Shown here: positions 16,746 through 24,842 of the stretch, in pieces
How the letters are laid out: every line of letters starts with the position of its first letter
Position numbering within the stretch: position 1 is the first letter of the stretch
NCBI RefSeq assembly: GCF_000022025.1
Contig: NC_011886.1
Span: forward strand, 1,994,980-2,058,979
Reading direction: 5' to 3'
Source: Pseudarthrobacter chlorophenolicus A6
GTDB lineage: Bacteria > Actinomycetota > Actinomycetes > Actinomycetales > Micrococcaceae
Length of the DNA: 64,000 nt
Notes under the pieces: generated by a model
The model's database searches: none
The model's input: only the letters and a program-made list of their open reading frames with translations
Told to the model about the DNA's origin: nothing
Translations under genes and position numbers: made by a program

Positions 16746-18385
16746 TTGGCCACCCAGGCGGTGTAGAAGTTGGCGTACGCCAGGCCGTTGTACTGGACGC
16801 CCTTGACCGCGGGCGAGATCAGGTACAGGCGCTGAACCAGCTGGTTGAGGGGGATGAAGTAGCCCTGTTCCAGGACGTACTGCTGCAGGTCACCGGCCAC
16901 CTTTTTGCGGGATTCCCTGTCAGAGGCGCTGGCGATCGCGGTGGACAGATCGTTGAGCTTCTGGTCACTGGTGCCCAGGTTGAACCAGTTTTCGCCGTTG
17001 TTCTGGCTGGTCAGCACGCCGGCCACCGTTCCCACGTCCACGAAGCTGCGGGAAGTCTGGAACAGCGGCGGACGGCTGGCCTGGATGGCGGCGTAACCGG
17101 CCACGTCCACCACCTTGAGGTTGACCTTGATGCCGATGCGCTCCAGCTGCTGGGCGATGAGCTCGTCCTCGGCCTTGGTGGAGGGAACGTAGGGGTTGGG
17201 CGTGAGCGGGAACTCGAGGACCTTGCCGTCCTTCACGCGGAACCCGTCGGGACCGGGCTTCCAGCCGGCGTCGTCCAGCAGCTTCTTCGCCTTGTCCGCA
17301 TCGAAGGCGAAGGCACTGCTGTAGTCGCCGGCCTCCGGGACGTTGCCCTGGATGAACGTGGTGGCCGCATCCCAGTCCTCCGTGTAGACGGTGTTCCGGA
17401 TCTCCTCACGGTCGATGCCGTGCTGGATGGCCTGGCGGACGCTGGGATCGTTGGTGGGGAAGGCCTGGGTGTTGACCTGGAAGCCGTCCACGAAGCCCAG
17501 GTACTTGGGTGTTCCCACGGTGAAGCCCTGCGCTTTGAGGGAGTCGATTTCCTGCGGCTCCACGTTGAAGGCAACTTCCGCCTGGCCGGACGCCACCGTG
17601 GAGGTCCGCACCGAGGTGTCCTTGATGACCTTGTAGGTGATGGTGTCCAGGCGGGCCGGGCCCGTGTGGCCCAGGGCGGCCGGCCCCCAGTTGTAGTCCT
17701 TGCGCTTCTCGAGCACGTACGAGTCGCCCTGCTTCCAGGACTTGAGGATGAACGGGCCGCTGCCGATTTCCTGCGCCAGGTCCGCCTGGGCGTCCACCGG
17801 CAGAGCGAGGGTCTTGGGGGACAGGAGGATGCAGCCGTGGTACGCCAGCGTGGCGATGAAGCCGAGCGCGGGGGAGGAGAAGGACACCTTGACCGTCCTG
17901 GCGTCGGCGGCCTCCGCGCTGGCGAAGTTGCTGGACGGGAAGAGGCCCACCTTGCTGACGCCGCGGTCCGGGGCCCCCTTGGCCCAAGCGTTGAGGTTGG
18001 CCACGACGGCGGCCGCGTCCAGGGGCGTGCCGTCGGAGAAAGTCACTCCGTCTTTGAGGTGCAGGACGAAATCCTTGGCGCCGTTGAGTTCCTCCCAGCT
18101 TTCGGCCACCCAGGGGCTGAGCTGGCCTTTGTCGTCTACGTAGACCAGCTTGTCGGTGATCTGGCCCCAGAGGTTGCCCTCGTAGCTGGAAATGGACGTC
18201 TTGCTCGAGACCCAGCCGGTGTCGTAGCCCTGGATGAGGAAGGTGATGTTTCCGCCGTCAACCGGCGTGCCGGCGTCGGAGGAACTGGTGGCCGAGGGGC
18301 CGCCGCATGCGGTGAGGACGGCGGAACCGGTGATGGCGGTGATGCCGGCCAGGAAGGCGCGGCGGCGGAATTCGATGGGGGTCAT
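16742..18385 (-). CDS. ABC transporter substrate-binding lipoprotein (family 5, DppA/OppA)
   Basis: A 547-residue extracellular solute-binding protein. The N terminus has paired arginines (EFRRRAFLAG), a hydrophobic stretch and the lipobox LTAC with Cys27, so it should be exported, possibly by Tat, and anchored by lipid. The mature part shows SBP family 5 landmarks: VAESWEELNGAKDFVLHLKDGVTFSDGTPLDAAAV and DRESRKKVAGDLQQYVLEQGYFIPL. This family binds peptides, opines, chelated metals and sugars, so the ligand is open. It is the second gene of the minus-strand operon, 37 bp after the FAD-linked oxidase, and sets import specificity. Confidence 0.92.
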   Translation of the reverse strand: MTPIEFRRRAFLAGITAITGSAVLTACGGPSATSSSDAGTPVDGGNITFLIQGYDTGWVSSKTSISSYEGNLWGQITDKLVYVDDKGQLSPWVAESWEELNGAKDFVLHLKDGVTFSDGTPLDAAAVVANLNAWAKGAPDRGVSKVGLFPSSNFASAEAADARTVKVSFSSPALGFIATLAYHGCILLSPKTLALPVDAQADLAQEIGSGPFILKSWKQGDSYVLEKRKDYNWGPAALGHTGPARLDTITYKVIKDTSVRTSTVASGQAEVAFNVEPQEIDSLKAQGFTVGTPKYLGFVDGFQVNTQAFPTNDPSVRQAIQHGIDREEIRNTVYTEDWDAATTFIQGNVPEAGDYSSAFAFDADKAKKLLDDAGWKPGPDGFRVKDGKVLEFPLTPNPYVPSTKAEDELIAQQLERIGIKVNLKVVDVAGYAAIQASRPPLFQTSRSFVDVGTVAGVLTSQNNGENWFNLGTSDQKLNDLSTAIASASDRESRKKVAGDLQQYVLEQGYFIPLNQLVQRLYLISPAVKGVQYNGLAYANFYTAWVAK

Positions 18386-18422
18386 GGGGGTCTCCTGGGT
18401 GAAAGTGGTGGGCCCGGATGGG

Positions 18423-19859
18423 CTAGATGGCTTTGCCGGGGTTCAGCAGTGCATGCGGGTCCAGGGCGGACTTAATGGCGTGCTGCGCCTGGCGGATCCG
18501 TGGGGACAGTTCCAACGCGGCCCAGTCCTGCTTGATGCTGCCGATGCCGTGTTCGCCGGTGACGGTGCCACCGAGCGAAAGGGCCACGCGGACCAGTTCG
18601 GTGGCGGCCTCCTGCAGGGCCGCCGGCGGCTGTACGGGGTCGTCGCCAGGCTGCCTGTCGAGCGTGATCAGCGGGTGGAGGTTGCCGTCGCCGGCGTGCG
18701 ATACGGCGGAGATGTCCACGCCGAACCGTGCTTCCAGCGCCGGAAACGCTGCGTAGACCTCGGCCAGCCGGGATTTCGGGACGGCAATGTCCTCGCCGAT
18801 GTACCACTTGTCCTGGGGGAGTCCGCGGCCGTTGCGGCGCAGCTCCCAGAGCCGCACGCCGTCGTCGTCCGATTCCACCGTGACCCGCCCGCCGGCGGCG
18901 GTGAGTGCGGCGGCAAGGTCCGCGGACTGCGCCTCGATGCCGTAGCCGTCGAGCTCGATCAGGATCAGCGCGGCGCCGCGGCCGCGGAGGCCGGTTCCGG
19001 AATGGCTGTCGATGTTTTCCAGGCTGGGCGTGTCGAAGAACTCGATGGCCGCGGGCCGGACTGGGGACAGGGTGATGGCGTAAAGGCCCTTTGCGCCGGC
19101 CGCCGTGCTGTCAAAGAACGCTGTGACGGTCTTCCGGGCCACCGGGATGGGCCGCAGCCGGACGGTGGCCCTGACCACGATGCCCAGGATCCCCTCCGAT
19201 CCGACGAACAGCGAGGTCAGGTCCAGGCCTGTCACGCCCTTGATGGAGCGGTGCCCCACGCTGACGAGGCTGCCGTCGGCGAGGACGACGTCGAGGGCCA
19301 GGACGGACTCACGGGTCACGCCATACTTGGCGCACCTCAGCCCCCCGGCATTGGTGGCGACGTTGCCGCCGATCGACGAGATGTCGAAACTGGCGGGATC
19401 GGGGGCATAGAACAGTCCGTGGGGCGCGAGGTGTGCGTTCAGTTCAGCGTTGATGAGGCCCGGCTCAACCACGGCAACTTCATCGAGGGGCGAGATCTCA
19501 ATGACAGCTGTGAGGCGTTCGGTGGACACCACCACCTGTCCGGCGGCCGCAGTGGCGCCGCCGGACAGTCCGGTACCGGCGCCTCGGGGAACCACGGTGA
19601 CGCCCAGTTCGCCGGCGAGCCGCACCACCTGCTGCACCTGGGCGGCGCTGGCGGGGAACACGACGGCGGGACCATCTGTGCCGCCGTCGGCCCCGGCGGT
19701 TTTCGCCGTCGCAGCGTCATAACGGTAGGGCCGGGTATCAGGGGCCGGGGCCAACGCCTCGATCTCCGGGTGGCGGGCGGACAATTCAAGGACGAATGAC
19801 TCCACGGCCCGTTGCGGATGGGTGGGGCGTGGCCGCGCTTCGGCTTCTGCTGGTGTCAT
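18423..19859 (-). CDS. FAD-linked oxidase, GlcD/D-2-hydroxyacid dehydrogenase family
   Basis: A 478-residue flavoprotein. The FAD-binding PCMH domain is marked by VPRGAGTGLSGGATAAAGQVVVS and later ISSIGGNVATNAGG. The C-terminal FAD-oxidase domain carries HAGDGNLHPLITLD and the closing TGEHGIGSIKQ, typical of D-lactate, glycolate or D-2-hydroxyglutarate dehydrogenases. It should oxidise a 2-hydroxy acid to a 2-oxo acid. The ATG at 19859 has AAAGAGAT upstream and begins where family similarity starts; the frame is open to 20060 but that part has odd composition. It heads the importer operon and lies opposite the flavin reductase, suggesting a shared pathway. Confidence 0.9.
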   Translation of the reverse strand: MTPAEAEARPRPTHPQRAVESFVLELSARHPEIEALAPAPDTRPYRYDAATAKTAGADGGTDGPAVVFPASAAQVQQVVRLAGELGVTVVPRGAGTGLSGGATAAAGQVVVSTERLTAVIEISPLDEVAVVEPGLINAELNAHLAPHGLFYAPDPASFDISSIGGNVATNAGGLRCAKYGVTRESVLALDVVLADGSLVSVGHRSIKGVTGLDLTSLFVGSEGILGIVVRATVRLRPIPVARKTVTAFFDSTAAGAKGLYAITLSPVRPAAIEFFDTPSLENIDSHSGTGLRGRGAALILIELDGYGIEAQSADLAAALTAAGGRVTVESDDDGVRLWELRRNGRGLPQDKWYIGEDIAVPKSRLAEVYAAFPALEARFGVDISAVSHAGDGNLHPLITLDRQPGDDPVQPPAALQEAATELVRVALSLGGTVTGEHGIGSIKQDWAALELSPRIRQAQHAIKSALDPHALLNPGKAI

Positions 19860-20206
19860 GCCGGGATCTCTTTCGGGGTGGGTACAGGCGGAGGAATATG
19901 ACAGGAAGTAAAAAGGGAATTCCTCCGGAGTGTCATTATTCATTTCGGTTCTAAGGGAAATTAGCCGTGTTGGCCCCTGTGCCGCGAACCTGGGCGAAAC
20001 CGGAATAAACAAATCGAAATTGCAGGACACGCGGGTCAACGGGCAGTAAGAAACGGTCATGATGGCCGTAACAGAGCCGGCATATGACGCCGCGGGTACT
20101 GGCGTGAACGTGCGTTGCGGAGCGCGTCAGTGCATTGCGGCGGTGGTTGTCGAATTGATTTGGGTAATGGTTTGGTGAGGTAACGATCCACACGAGAGGC
20201 CACATA
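19860..20206. other. Divergent intergenic region, FAD oxidase / flavin reductase
   Basis: This 347-bp gap is AT-richer than the genes on either side and should hold both promoters of the putative catabolic module. It contains a 9-bp perfect inverted repeat (separate entry) and an enclosed TGACA/TGTCA pair at 19899-19903 and 19931-19935. A GAGAGG ribosome site lies before the reductase ATG, and an unproven 39-codon plus-strand frame runs from 20059 to 20178. No convincing -35/-10 pair was found. Confidence 0.5.
19889..19927. promoter_or_regulatory. Inverted repeat upstream of the FAD oxidase/importer operon
   Basis: CGGAGGAAT (19889-19897) and ATTCCTCCG (19919-19927) are perfect complements separated by 21 bp, 30-68 bp upstream of the FAD oxidase start. 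Centre spacing of about three helical turns fits an operator, or the RNA could fold as a leader hairpin. Which of the two applies cannot be decided from sequence. Confidence 0.4.
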
Positions 20207-20719
20207 ATGACTGCCACATCAGATCTTGCTCCCCGCCGGCTTCGCGATATTTTTGGAACCTTTGCCAGCGGGCTGACGGTAATTACCAGTTCAACACCGC
20301 AAGGGCCGGCCGGTTTTACCTGCCAGTCGTTCGCGTCCCTGTCGCTGGAGCCCGCCCTGGTCACCTTCAACCCCGCCCGCACCTCCAGCACGTGGCCGGT
20401 CCTGCGTGATGCGGGCTCCTTTACGGTGAACATCCTGCCGGCCGAACACCAGCATCTCGCCGGCCAGTTTGCCCGCTCCGGAACCGACAAGTTCGCCGGT
20501 GTCAGCCACACATCCTCGCCCCTGGGAAACCCCATCCTCGACGATGCGCTCGCCTGGATTGACTGCGAGCTTCATGCGGAGCACGACGGCGGCGACCACA
20601 CCATCGTGGTGGCCAGCGTGCGGCACCTGAGTGCTCGGACGGACGCTGAGCCCCTGCTGTTCTTCAAGGGCCGGTACGCCGGACTTTCGCAGGCCCGCCT
20701 GCTCGAAGCCGCCAGCTGA
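20207..20719 (+). CDS. Flavin reductase-like protein (HpaC/NADH:FMN family)
   Basis: A 170-residue protein of the flavin reductase-like FMN-binding split-barrel family. RLRDIFGTFASGLTVITSSTPQGPAGFTCQSFASLSLEPALVTF is broken by the usual hydrophobic strands, and the C terminus has ILDDALAWIDCELHAEHDGGDHTIVV and EPLLFFKGRYAGL. Length and motifs match HpaC/HsaB-type reductases, which supply FMNH2 or FADH2 to two-component monooxygenases. No monooxygenase is adjacent; the nearest is the RibA fusion at 8996. It is divergent from the FAD oxidase/importer operon and probably co-regulated with it. Confidence 0.88.
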   Translation: MTATSDLAPRRLRDIFGTFASGLTVITSSTPQGPAGFTCQSFASLSLEPALVTFNPARTSSTWPVLRDAGSFTVNILPAEHQHLAGQFARSGTDKFAGVSHTSSPLGNPILDDALAWIDCELHAEHDGGDHTIVVASVRHLSARTDAEPLLFFKGRYAGLSQARLLEAAS

Positions 20720-20724
20720 CACTT

Positions 20725-20743
20725 CCGCCCGGACCACGGGCGG
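20725..20743 (+). terminator. Hairpin after the flavin reductase
   Basis: CCGCCCG and CGGGCGG form a 7-bp stem with a 5-nt loop just after the stop codon. There is no T tract. Confidence 0.45.
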
Positions 20744-20791
20744 GCCATGATCCCGTTTCCTGCAGGGTTCTTGCATCCGCACCGCCGAGTA

Positions 20792-20825
20792 GTAAGCTTG
20801 CTGAGCATTACCGTAAGCTTGCTGA
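20792..20825. repeat. Two 13-bp direct repeats with 21-bp period
   Basis: GTAAGCTTGCTGA occurs identically at 20792-20804 and 20813-20825. The 21-bp period puts both copies on the same face of the helix, 26 bp before the next gene. This is the layout of tandem binding sites for a cooperative regulator, or of a site overlapping a promoter. Confidence 0.65.
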
Positions 20826-20850
20826 TTAGCGGACGATGGAAGCAGGAACA

Positions 20851-21204
20851 ATGGGCGCAGTATTCGGCGTTGCCTGGTCACTGATGCTCACTGCCGGCGG
20901 AGCAGCCGTTGCCGCGTCAGCCCCCCACAGCGGCGCGGCACCCGGCGGACAGTACCTGGCCGGCCACGTGCTGCTGGGCGTCGGCATCGGGCAGTTGGCA
21001 GCGGTCCTGTTACGCGCAGCTCTCCAGCACATCCTGGGGCGGCTACGCGCCCGTGCTGCCAGCCCGCGCGCCCCGCAAGCTGTTACAGGGGCCCATGCCG
21101 CCGCAGCCGATACCGCGGCAGCCCCTCTTCCGGCGCGGGTTTCCACCCTGCCGGTCCGCCCGGCTGCGTCCCTGGCCCCACTCCGGGGCCGGCATGCTGC
21201 CTGA
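20851..21204 (+). CDS. Small hypothetical membrane protein
   Basis: A 117-residue protein I do not recognise. It has two hydrophobic stretches (AVFGVAWSLMLTAGGAAVAAS near the N terminus and YLAGHVLLGVGIGQLAAVLL around residue 40), then an Ala/Arg-rich tail, so it is probably a small membrane protein with a cytoplasmic tail. The ATG at 20851 has an AGGA site; an in-frame ATG at 20836 would add five residues with a poorer site. The 3' end overlaps the next gene by 11 bp in another frame, indicating translational coupling. The 13-bp direct repeats lie immediately upstream. Confidence 0.55.
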   Translation: MGAVFGVAWSLMLTAGGAAVAASAPHSGAAPGGQYLAGHVLLGVGIGQLAAVLLRAALQHILGRLRARAASPRAPQAVTGAHAAAADTAAAPLPARVSTLPVRPAASLAPLRGRHAA

Positions 21205-21841
21205 GCTCCTGCCCGGCGGTAACGCCGCGGCCGCGAGGCCGGCAACACCATTGCCCGCAGCCGCGTCACGGCCAAAGCCACGGCCCCGCCGCCTGCCACG
21301 TTCCACACTGCTCCGCAGCGGTATCGCAGTCCTGATCGCTGCGGCCCTTACGGCCGCCTCCGCGGCTGTCTACCAGGGGCAACAGGCCGGCGACACCGAT
21401 CAGGCCACCCTGCGGGGCTTCCAGATCCGGGTCCTGAGCATCAGCCAGGCGGCGGCGGAAAACCGGCTGGAAAGTGCATTGTCTGCCCTGCAGGGGCTGG
21501 AGGATGACCTGGACCGTGCCGCCCGCGATGGCCGGATCACCGCCCCGCGGCTGCGCGGCATCGAAAGTGCCCTGGGCGCGGTGCGGGCCGACATCACCGG
21601 GCAACTGGAGTCCCGGGCTGCGGTGGCCGGCACCGCCGCTGCCGCTGGAACGGCACCCACAGCAGACGCCGCCCTGTCCGCGGACGGCACACCAACATCC
21701 GGTTCCGCGGACACCGGGGCCGTGACAGAAGCACCCGATCCTGCAGCGCCGGCCCCCGCGCCGGCCGTGCAGCAGCAACCCGGTCCTCCGCCCGGTGTCA
21801 CAGCACCACGGGGCAAAGCCAAGGGCCACAACAAACCCTGA
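21194..21841 (+). CDS. Hypothetical single-pass membrane protein with proline-rich tail
   Basis: A 215-residue protein without a recognised family. A basic N-terminal region precedes one membrane segment (LLRSGIAVLIAAALTAASAAVY). A charged, probably helical region then has regular Leu/Ala spacing (ENRLESALSALQGLEDDLDRAARDG, ending near RGIESALGAVRADI). The tail is low-complexity Ala/Pro/Gly with a basic end. This suggests an anchored periplasmic or cell-wall-facing coiled coil. It overlaps the preceding small membrane gene by 11 bp, so the two probably act together. The frame is open further upstream, but there it runs through that gene. Confidence 0.6.
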   Translation: MLPELLPGGNAAAARPATPLPAAASRPKPRPRRLPRSTLLRSGIAVLIAAALTAASAAVYQGQQAGDTDQATLRGFQIRVLSISQAAAENRLESALSALQGLEDDLDRAARDGRITAPRLRGIESALGAVRADITGQLESRAAVAGTAAAAGTAPTADAALSADGTPTSGSADTGAVTEAPDPAAPAPAPAVQQQPGPPPGVTAPRGKAKGHNKP

Positions 21842-21902
21842 CCGGTGCCCCTGGACCATTCGGCGGGGCGTCGGGAGACTGTGCCGGGGGCAGAATGGAC
21901 AG

Positions 21903-24524
21903 GTGAGTTTGCCTTCCGGCCCGTCCGCCATCCGTGACATCCAGCCCTTTGACCTCGGCGCCATCGGCGCTGACCTGGCCTTCGCGCGGTCCCTCCCTGA
22001 TCTCCGGAGGGCGCTCGACGCCGGCGGCCCGTCCGCGGCCGCGGTGGTCCAGGCTCCTCCCGGAACCGGTAAAACGACCTTGCTGCCGCCGCTGCTGGCC
22101 AACCTGGCCGGCGGAGCGGGCCGCATTGTGGTGACCCAGCCGCGCCGCGTCGCAGCACGCGCCGCCGCACGGCGGCTGGCCGGCCTGGACGCCGGCCCGC
22201 TGGGCGGCAGGGTGGGCTACACGGTCCGCGGCGAGCGCCGAGCCGGCCCGGAAACCCTCGTTGAGTTCGTAACCCCCGGCATCCTGCTGCGCCGCCTGCT
22301 GGCCGATCCCGGGCTGACAGGGGTTGCCGGCGTCGTGCTGGACGAAGTCCATGAACGGGGACTGGAAACGGACCTGCTGGTGGGAATGCTCGCCGAGGTG
22401 CGCCAACTCCGCGGCGACCTGCAGGTGGTGGCCATGTCCGCCACCGTGGAAGCTGCCCGGTTCGCGGCCCTGCTGGGGGACCCCGACGGCGGCCTGCCCG
22501 CTCCCGTGGTGGACTCGCCGTCCGTCCTCCACGCCCTGGAGGTCCGCTGGCATCCGGCCCCGGCGCCCAGGCTGGATGACCGGGGCGTGACACGCGCCTT
22601 CCTCGACCACGTCGCCGCCACCGCAGCAGACGCGCAGGAGCAAGCCCTGCGCACGGACCCGTCGTCCGATGCCCTGGTCTTCCTTCCCGGCGCCCGCGAA
22701 GTGGCCCACGTGGCGGCAGGACTGCGGCACAGGCTGGCCGCCGCCGTGGACGTTCTCGAACTCCACGGCCAGGCCGGCGCCGCCGAACAGGACCGGGCGG
22801 TTTCGGGCCGCCTGCCGGGCGGCAAGCCAAGGATCATCGTGTCCACGGACCTGGCCGAATCGTCGCTGACGGTACCCGGGGTTCGCCTGGTGATCGACTC
22901 CGGCCTGGCCAGGGAACCGCGGCGCGACGCTGCCCGCGGCATGGCCGGCCTGGTGACCGTGTCCTGTGCACGCGCCTCGGCGGAACAGCGGGCGGGCCGT
23001 GCCGCCCGCCAGGGGCCCGGCACGGTGGTCCACTGCTACAGCCAGCAGGCGTTCGGTGCGGCTCCCGCGCATGCCATCCCGGAGATCAGGGTGGCGGACC
23101 TGGCAGGCGCGGCCCTGACACTGGCCTGCTGGGGTTCCCCCGGAGGGCAGGGCCTGGCGTTGCCGGACGCGCCGCCGCGGCAAGCCATGGACGACGCCAT
23201 GGAAGTGTTGCGCGAGCTCGGCGCCGTCACCCAGGACGGTCATGCCACCGCCACCGGCCGGGTGCTCGCGGAGATCCCGGCAGATCCCCGGCTGGCCCGC
23301 GCCCTCCTCGACGGTGCGGCGGAGGTGGGTGCGCAGGCGGCCGCCGAGGTGGTGGCAGCCCTTGCCGGAGACCAGCGGGCGCCCGACGCCGACCTGCCGC
23401 GGCTGCTCGGCAGGTTGCGTACGGAGGCGGGGCCGGCCCAGCGGCGGTGGCAGGAGGAAACCCGTCGCCTGGAAGGACTCGTCCGCCGGTACGGGCGCAC
23501 CCCGGCTGGGCACACCGGCCACGCCCTCGGGGAGGCTCCCGGCACCGTCGTCGCACTGGCCTACCCGGACAGGGTTGCGCGCCTGGTGCCCGGCGACGGC
23601 CCTGCCCGCTACCTGCTGAGCTCCGGGACCCGGGCGGGGCTGCCGGCGGGCAGTTCACTGGGCGGCCATGAGTGGCTCGCGGTCGCCGAGGTTTCGCGCG
23701 CCGAGGGCCGGGACGCCGCCGGAACCGGCGCGGTCATCCGGTCGGCGGCGCCGCTCACGGCAGCGCAGGCTGAGTCCGCCGCCGGCCATCTCCTGGGCGA
23801 GGCCGTAGAGGCAGAGTTCCGGCAGGGGCGGGTCACGGCACGGAAGGTCCGGCGCCTGGGCGCCATCGTGCTGGCGGAGACCCCTGTCCGGCCTACGCCG
23901 GAGGCGGGCCGTGCAGCGGTCAGCGCGGCCCTGCGCCGCGATGGCCTCGCCCTGCTGGACTGGTCGACGGCGGCACGGGACCTTCGCGGGCGGCTTGCCC
24001 TTCTGCACCGCGAACTGGGCGGTCCGTGGCCCGACGTCTCGGATGGGGCGCTCCTGCAGCGCCTCGACGAGTGGCTCGGACCGGAACTCCAGGCACTCGC
24101 GGAAGGCGCCGCCGTCGCACGCATTGACCTGGCCGGCCCGCTGCGGAACCTGCTGCCCTGGCCGGAGGCGGCGCGGTTCGATGAACTGGCGCCCGAATGG
24201 CTTGGGGTCCCCAGCGGTTCCAGGATCCGGGTGGCCTATCCGGTTCCCGGGGAGGAAACCACCCGGCCTGTGGTGGCCGTGAAACTGCAGGAATGCTTCG
24301 GCCTGGCCGAGTCGCCGCGGCTGGCCGGCGGCCGGGTTCCGGTCCTGTTCCACCTGCTGTCCCCGGCACGCCGGCCGCTGGCCGTCACCGACGACCTCAC
24401 CTCGTTCTGGTCCGGGCCGTATGCGCAGGTCCGGGCCGAGATGCGTGGCAGGTATCCCCGGCATCCGTGGCCCGAGGACCCCTGGGCGGCCCCGGCCACA
24501 GCACGGACCAACCGGCGGAACTGA
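21903..24524 (+). CDS. hrpB: ATP-dependent RNA helicase HrpB
   Basis: An 873-residue DEAH-type helicase, close to the usual HrpB length. Motif I is APPGTGKTTLLPPLL, motif II is LDEVHERGLETDL (a DEVH box), motif III is AMSATVEAARF, and motif VI lies around SAEQRAGRAARQGPG. The helicase-associated domain and the HrpB-specific C-terminal domain follow. HrpB is a non-essential helicase of uncertain RNA target. The GTG at 21903 is preferred: CAGAAT lies 6 nt before it, resembling the leaderless promoters elsewhere in this window, and conserved sequence starts soon after. An in-frame ATG at 21795 would overlap the preceding gene. Confidence 0.9.
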   Translation: MSLPSGPSAIRDIQPFDLGAIGADLAFARSLPDLRRALDAGGPSAAAVVQAPPGTGKTTLLPPLLANLAGGAGRIVVTQPRRVAARAAARRLAGLDAGPLGGRVGYTVRGERRAGPETLVEFVTPGILLRRLLADPGLTGVAGVVLDEVHERGLETDLLVGMLAEVRQLRGDLQVVAMSATVEAARFAALLGDPDGGLPAPVVDSPSVLHALEVRWHPAPAPRLDDRGVTRAFLDHVAATAADAQEQALRTDPSSDALVFLPGAREVAHVAAGLRHRLAAAVDVLELHGQAGAAEQDRAVSGRLPGGKPRIIVSTDLAESSLTVPGVRLVIDSGLAREPRRDAARGMAGLVTVSCARASAEQRAGRAARQGPGTVVHCYSQQAFGAAPAHAIPEIRVADLAGAALTLACWGSPGGQGLALPDAPPRQAMDDAMEVLRELGAVTQDGHATATGRVLAEIPADPRLARALLDGAAEVGAQAAAEVVAALAGDQRAPDADLPRLLGRLRTEAGPAQRRWQEETRRLEGLVRRYGRTPAGHTGHALGEAPGTVVALAYPDRVARLVPGDGPARYLLSSGTRAGLPAGSSLGGHEWLAVAEVSRAEGRDAAGTGAVIRSAAPLTAAQAESAAGHLLGEAVEAEFRQGRVTARKVRRLGAIVLAETPVRPTPEAGRAAVSAALRRDGLALLDWSTAARDLRGRLALLHRELGGPWPDVSDGALLQRLDEWLGPELQALAEGAAVARIDLAGPLRNLLPWPEAARFDELAPEWLGVPSGSRIRVAYPVPGEETTRPVVAVKLQECFGLAESPRLAGGRVPVLFHLLSPARRPLAVTDDLTSFWSGPYAQVRAEMRGRYPRHPWPEDPWAAPATARTNRRN

Positions 24525-24528
24525 AGCG

Positions 24529-24555
24529 CGCCCGCGCCGCACGGCTGCGCGGGCG
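24529..24555 (+). terminator. GC-rich hairpin after hrpB
   Basis: CGCCCGCGC and GCGCGGGCG are perfect complements with a 9-nt loop, 5 nt past the hrpB stop. There is no T tract. Confidence 0.5.
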
Positions 24556-24673
24556 GCTGCGTGAGAACAACGATACACAGCCGAAACGTCCAGTCGACGT
24601 GCTGAAACATCACTTCCCTAGGCTCGTTCCTACGCGGACAGCGTGGTCCGCACCACCTACGGAAGGAAGCACC

Positions 24674-24820
24674 ATGTTTCTCTTGACCAGCCTCAACCTC
24701 CTGCTGGATGGCCGCCGCAACGAAGCCGGCGGGTCCCGCAATACAGAGTCCGGCACGTTCCCCGCGGGCAGGCTGACCTCTGCAGCGTGGGCGGGCTGGT
24801 GGCACGAGGACGCCGCCTAG
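24674..24820 (+). CDS. Small hypothetical protein (48 residues)
   Basis: An ATG preceded by a strong GGAAGGAAG site opens a 48-residue frame that begins MFLLTSLNLLLDGRRNEAGG and ends in Trp/Ala-rich sequence (AAWAGWWHEDAA). No family is recognised. The hydrophobic start is short, so a membrane role is doubtful. The good ribosome site, its place after a terminator and its own upstream non-coding stretch argue for a real small gene. It could also be chance, since G/C-rich frames stay open easily. Confidence 0.45.
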   Translation: MFLLTSLNLLLDGRRNEAGGSRNTESGTFPAGRLTSAAWAGWWHEDAA

Positions 24821-24842
24821 CCAGCACCGGACTCCCGGGCCG

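Noticed and set aside
18423..20060. A longer FAD oxidase starting at 20060
   Set aside because: The added 67 residues run through the divergent regulatory region, lack a ribosome site and do not resemble the family N terminus.
20059..20178. A 39-codon frame upstream of the flavin reductase
   Set aside because: Poor ribosome site, no clear promoter and no recognised leader-peptide family; kept only as a low-interest observation.
20909..21193. N-terminal extension of the second small membrane gene back to 20909
   Set aside because: It lies entirely within the preceding gene in another frame; the ATG at 21194 gives the normal coupled arrangement.
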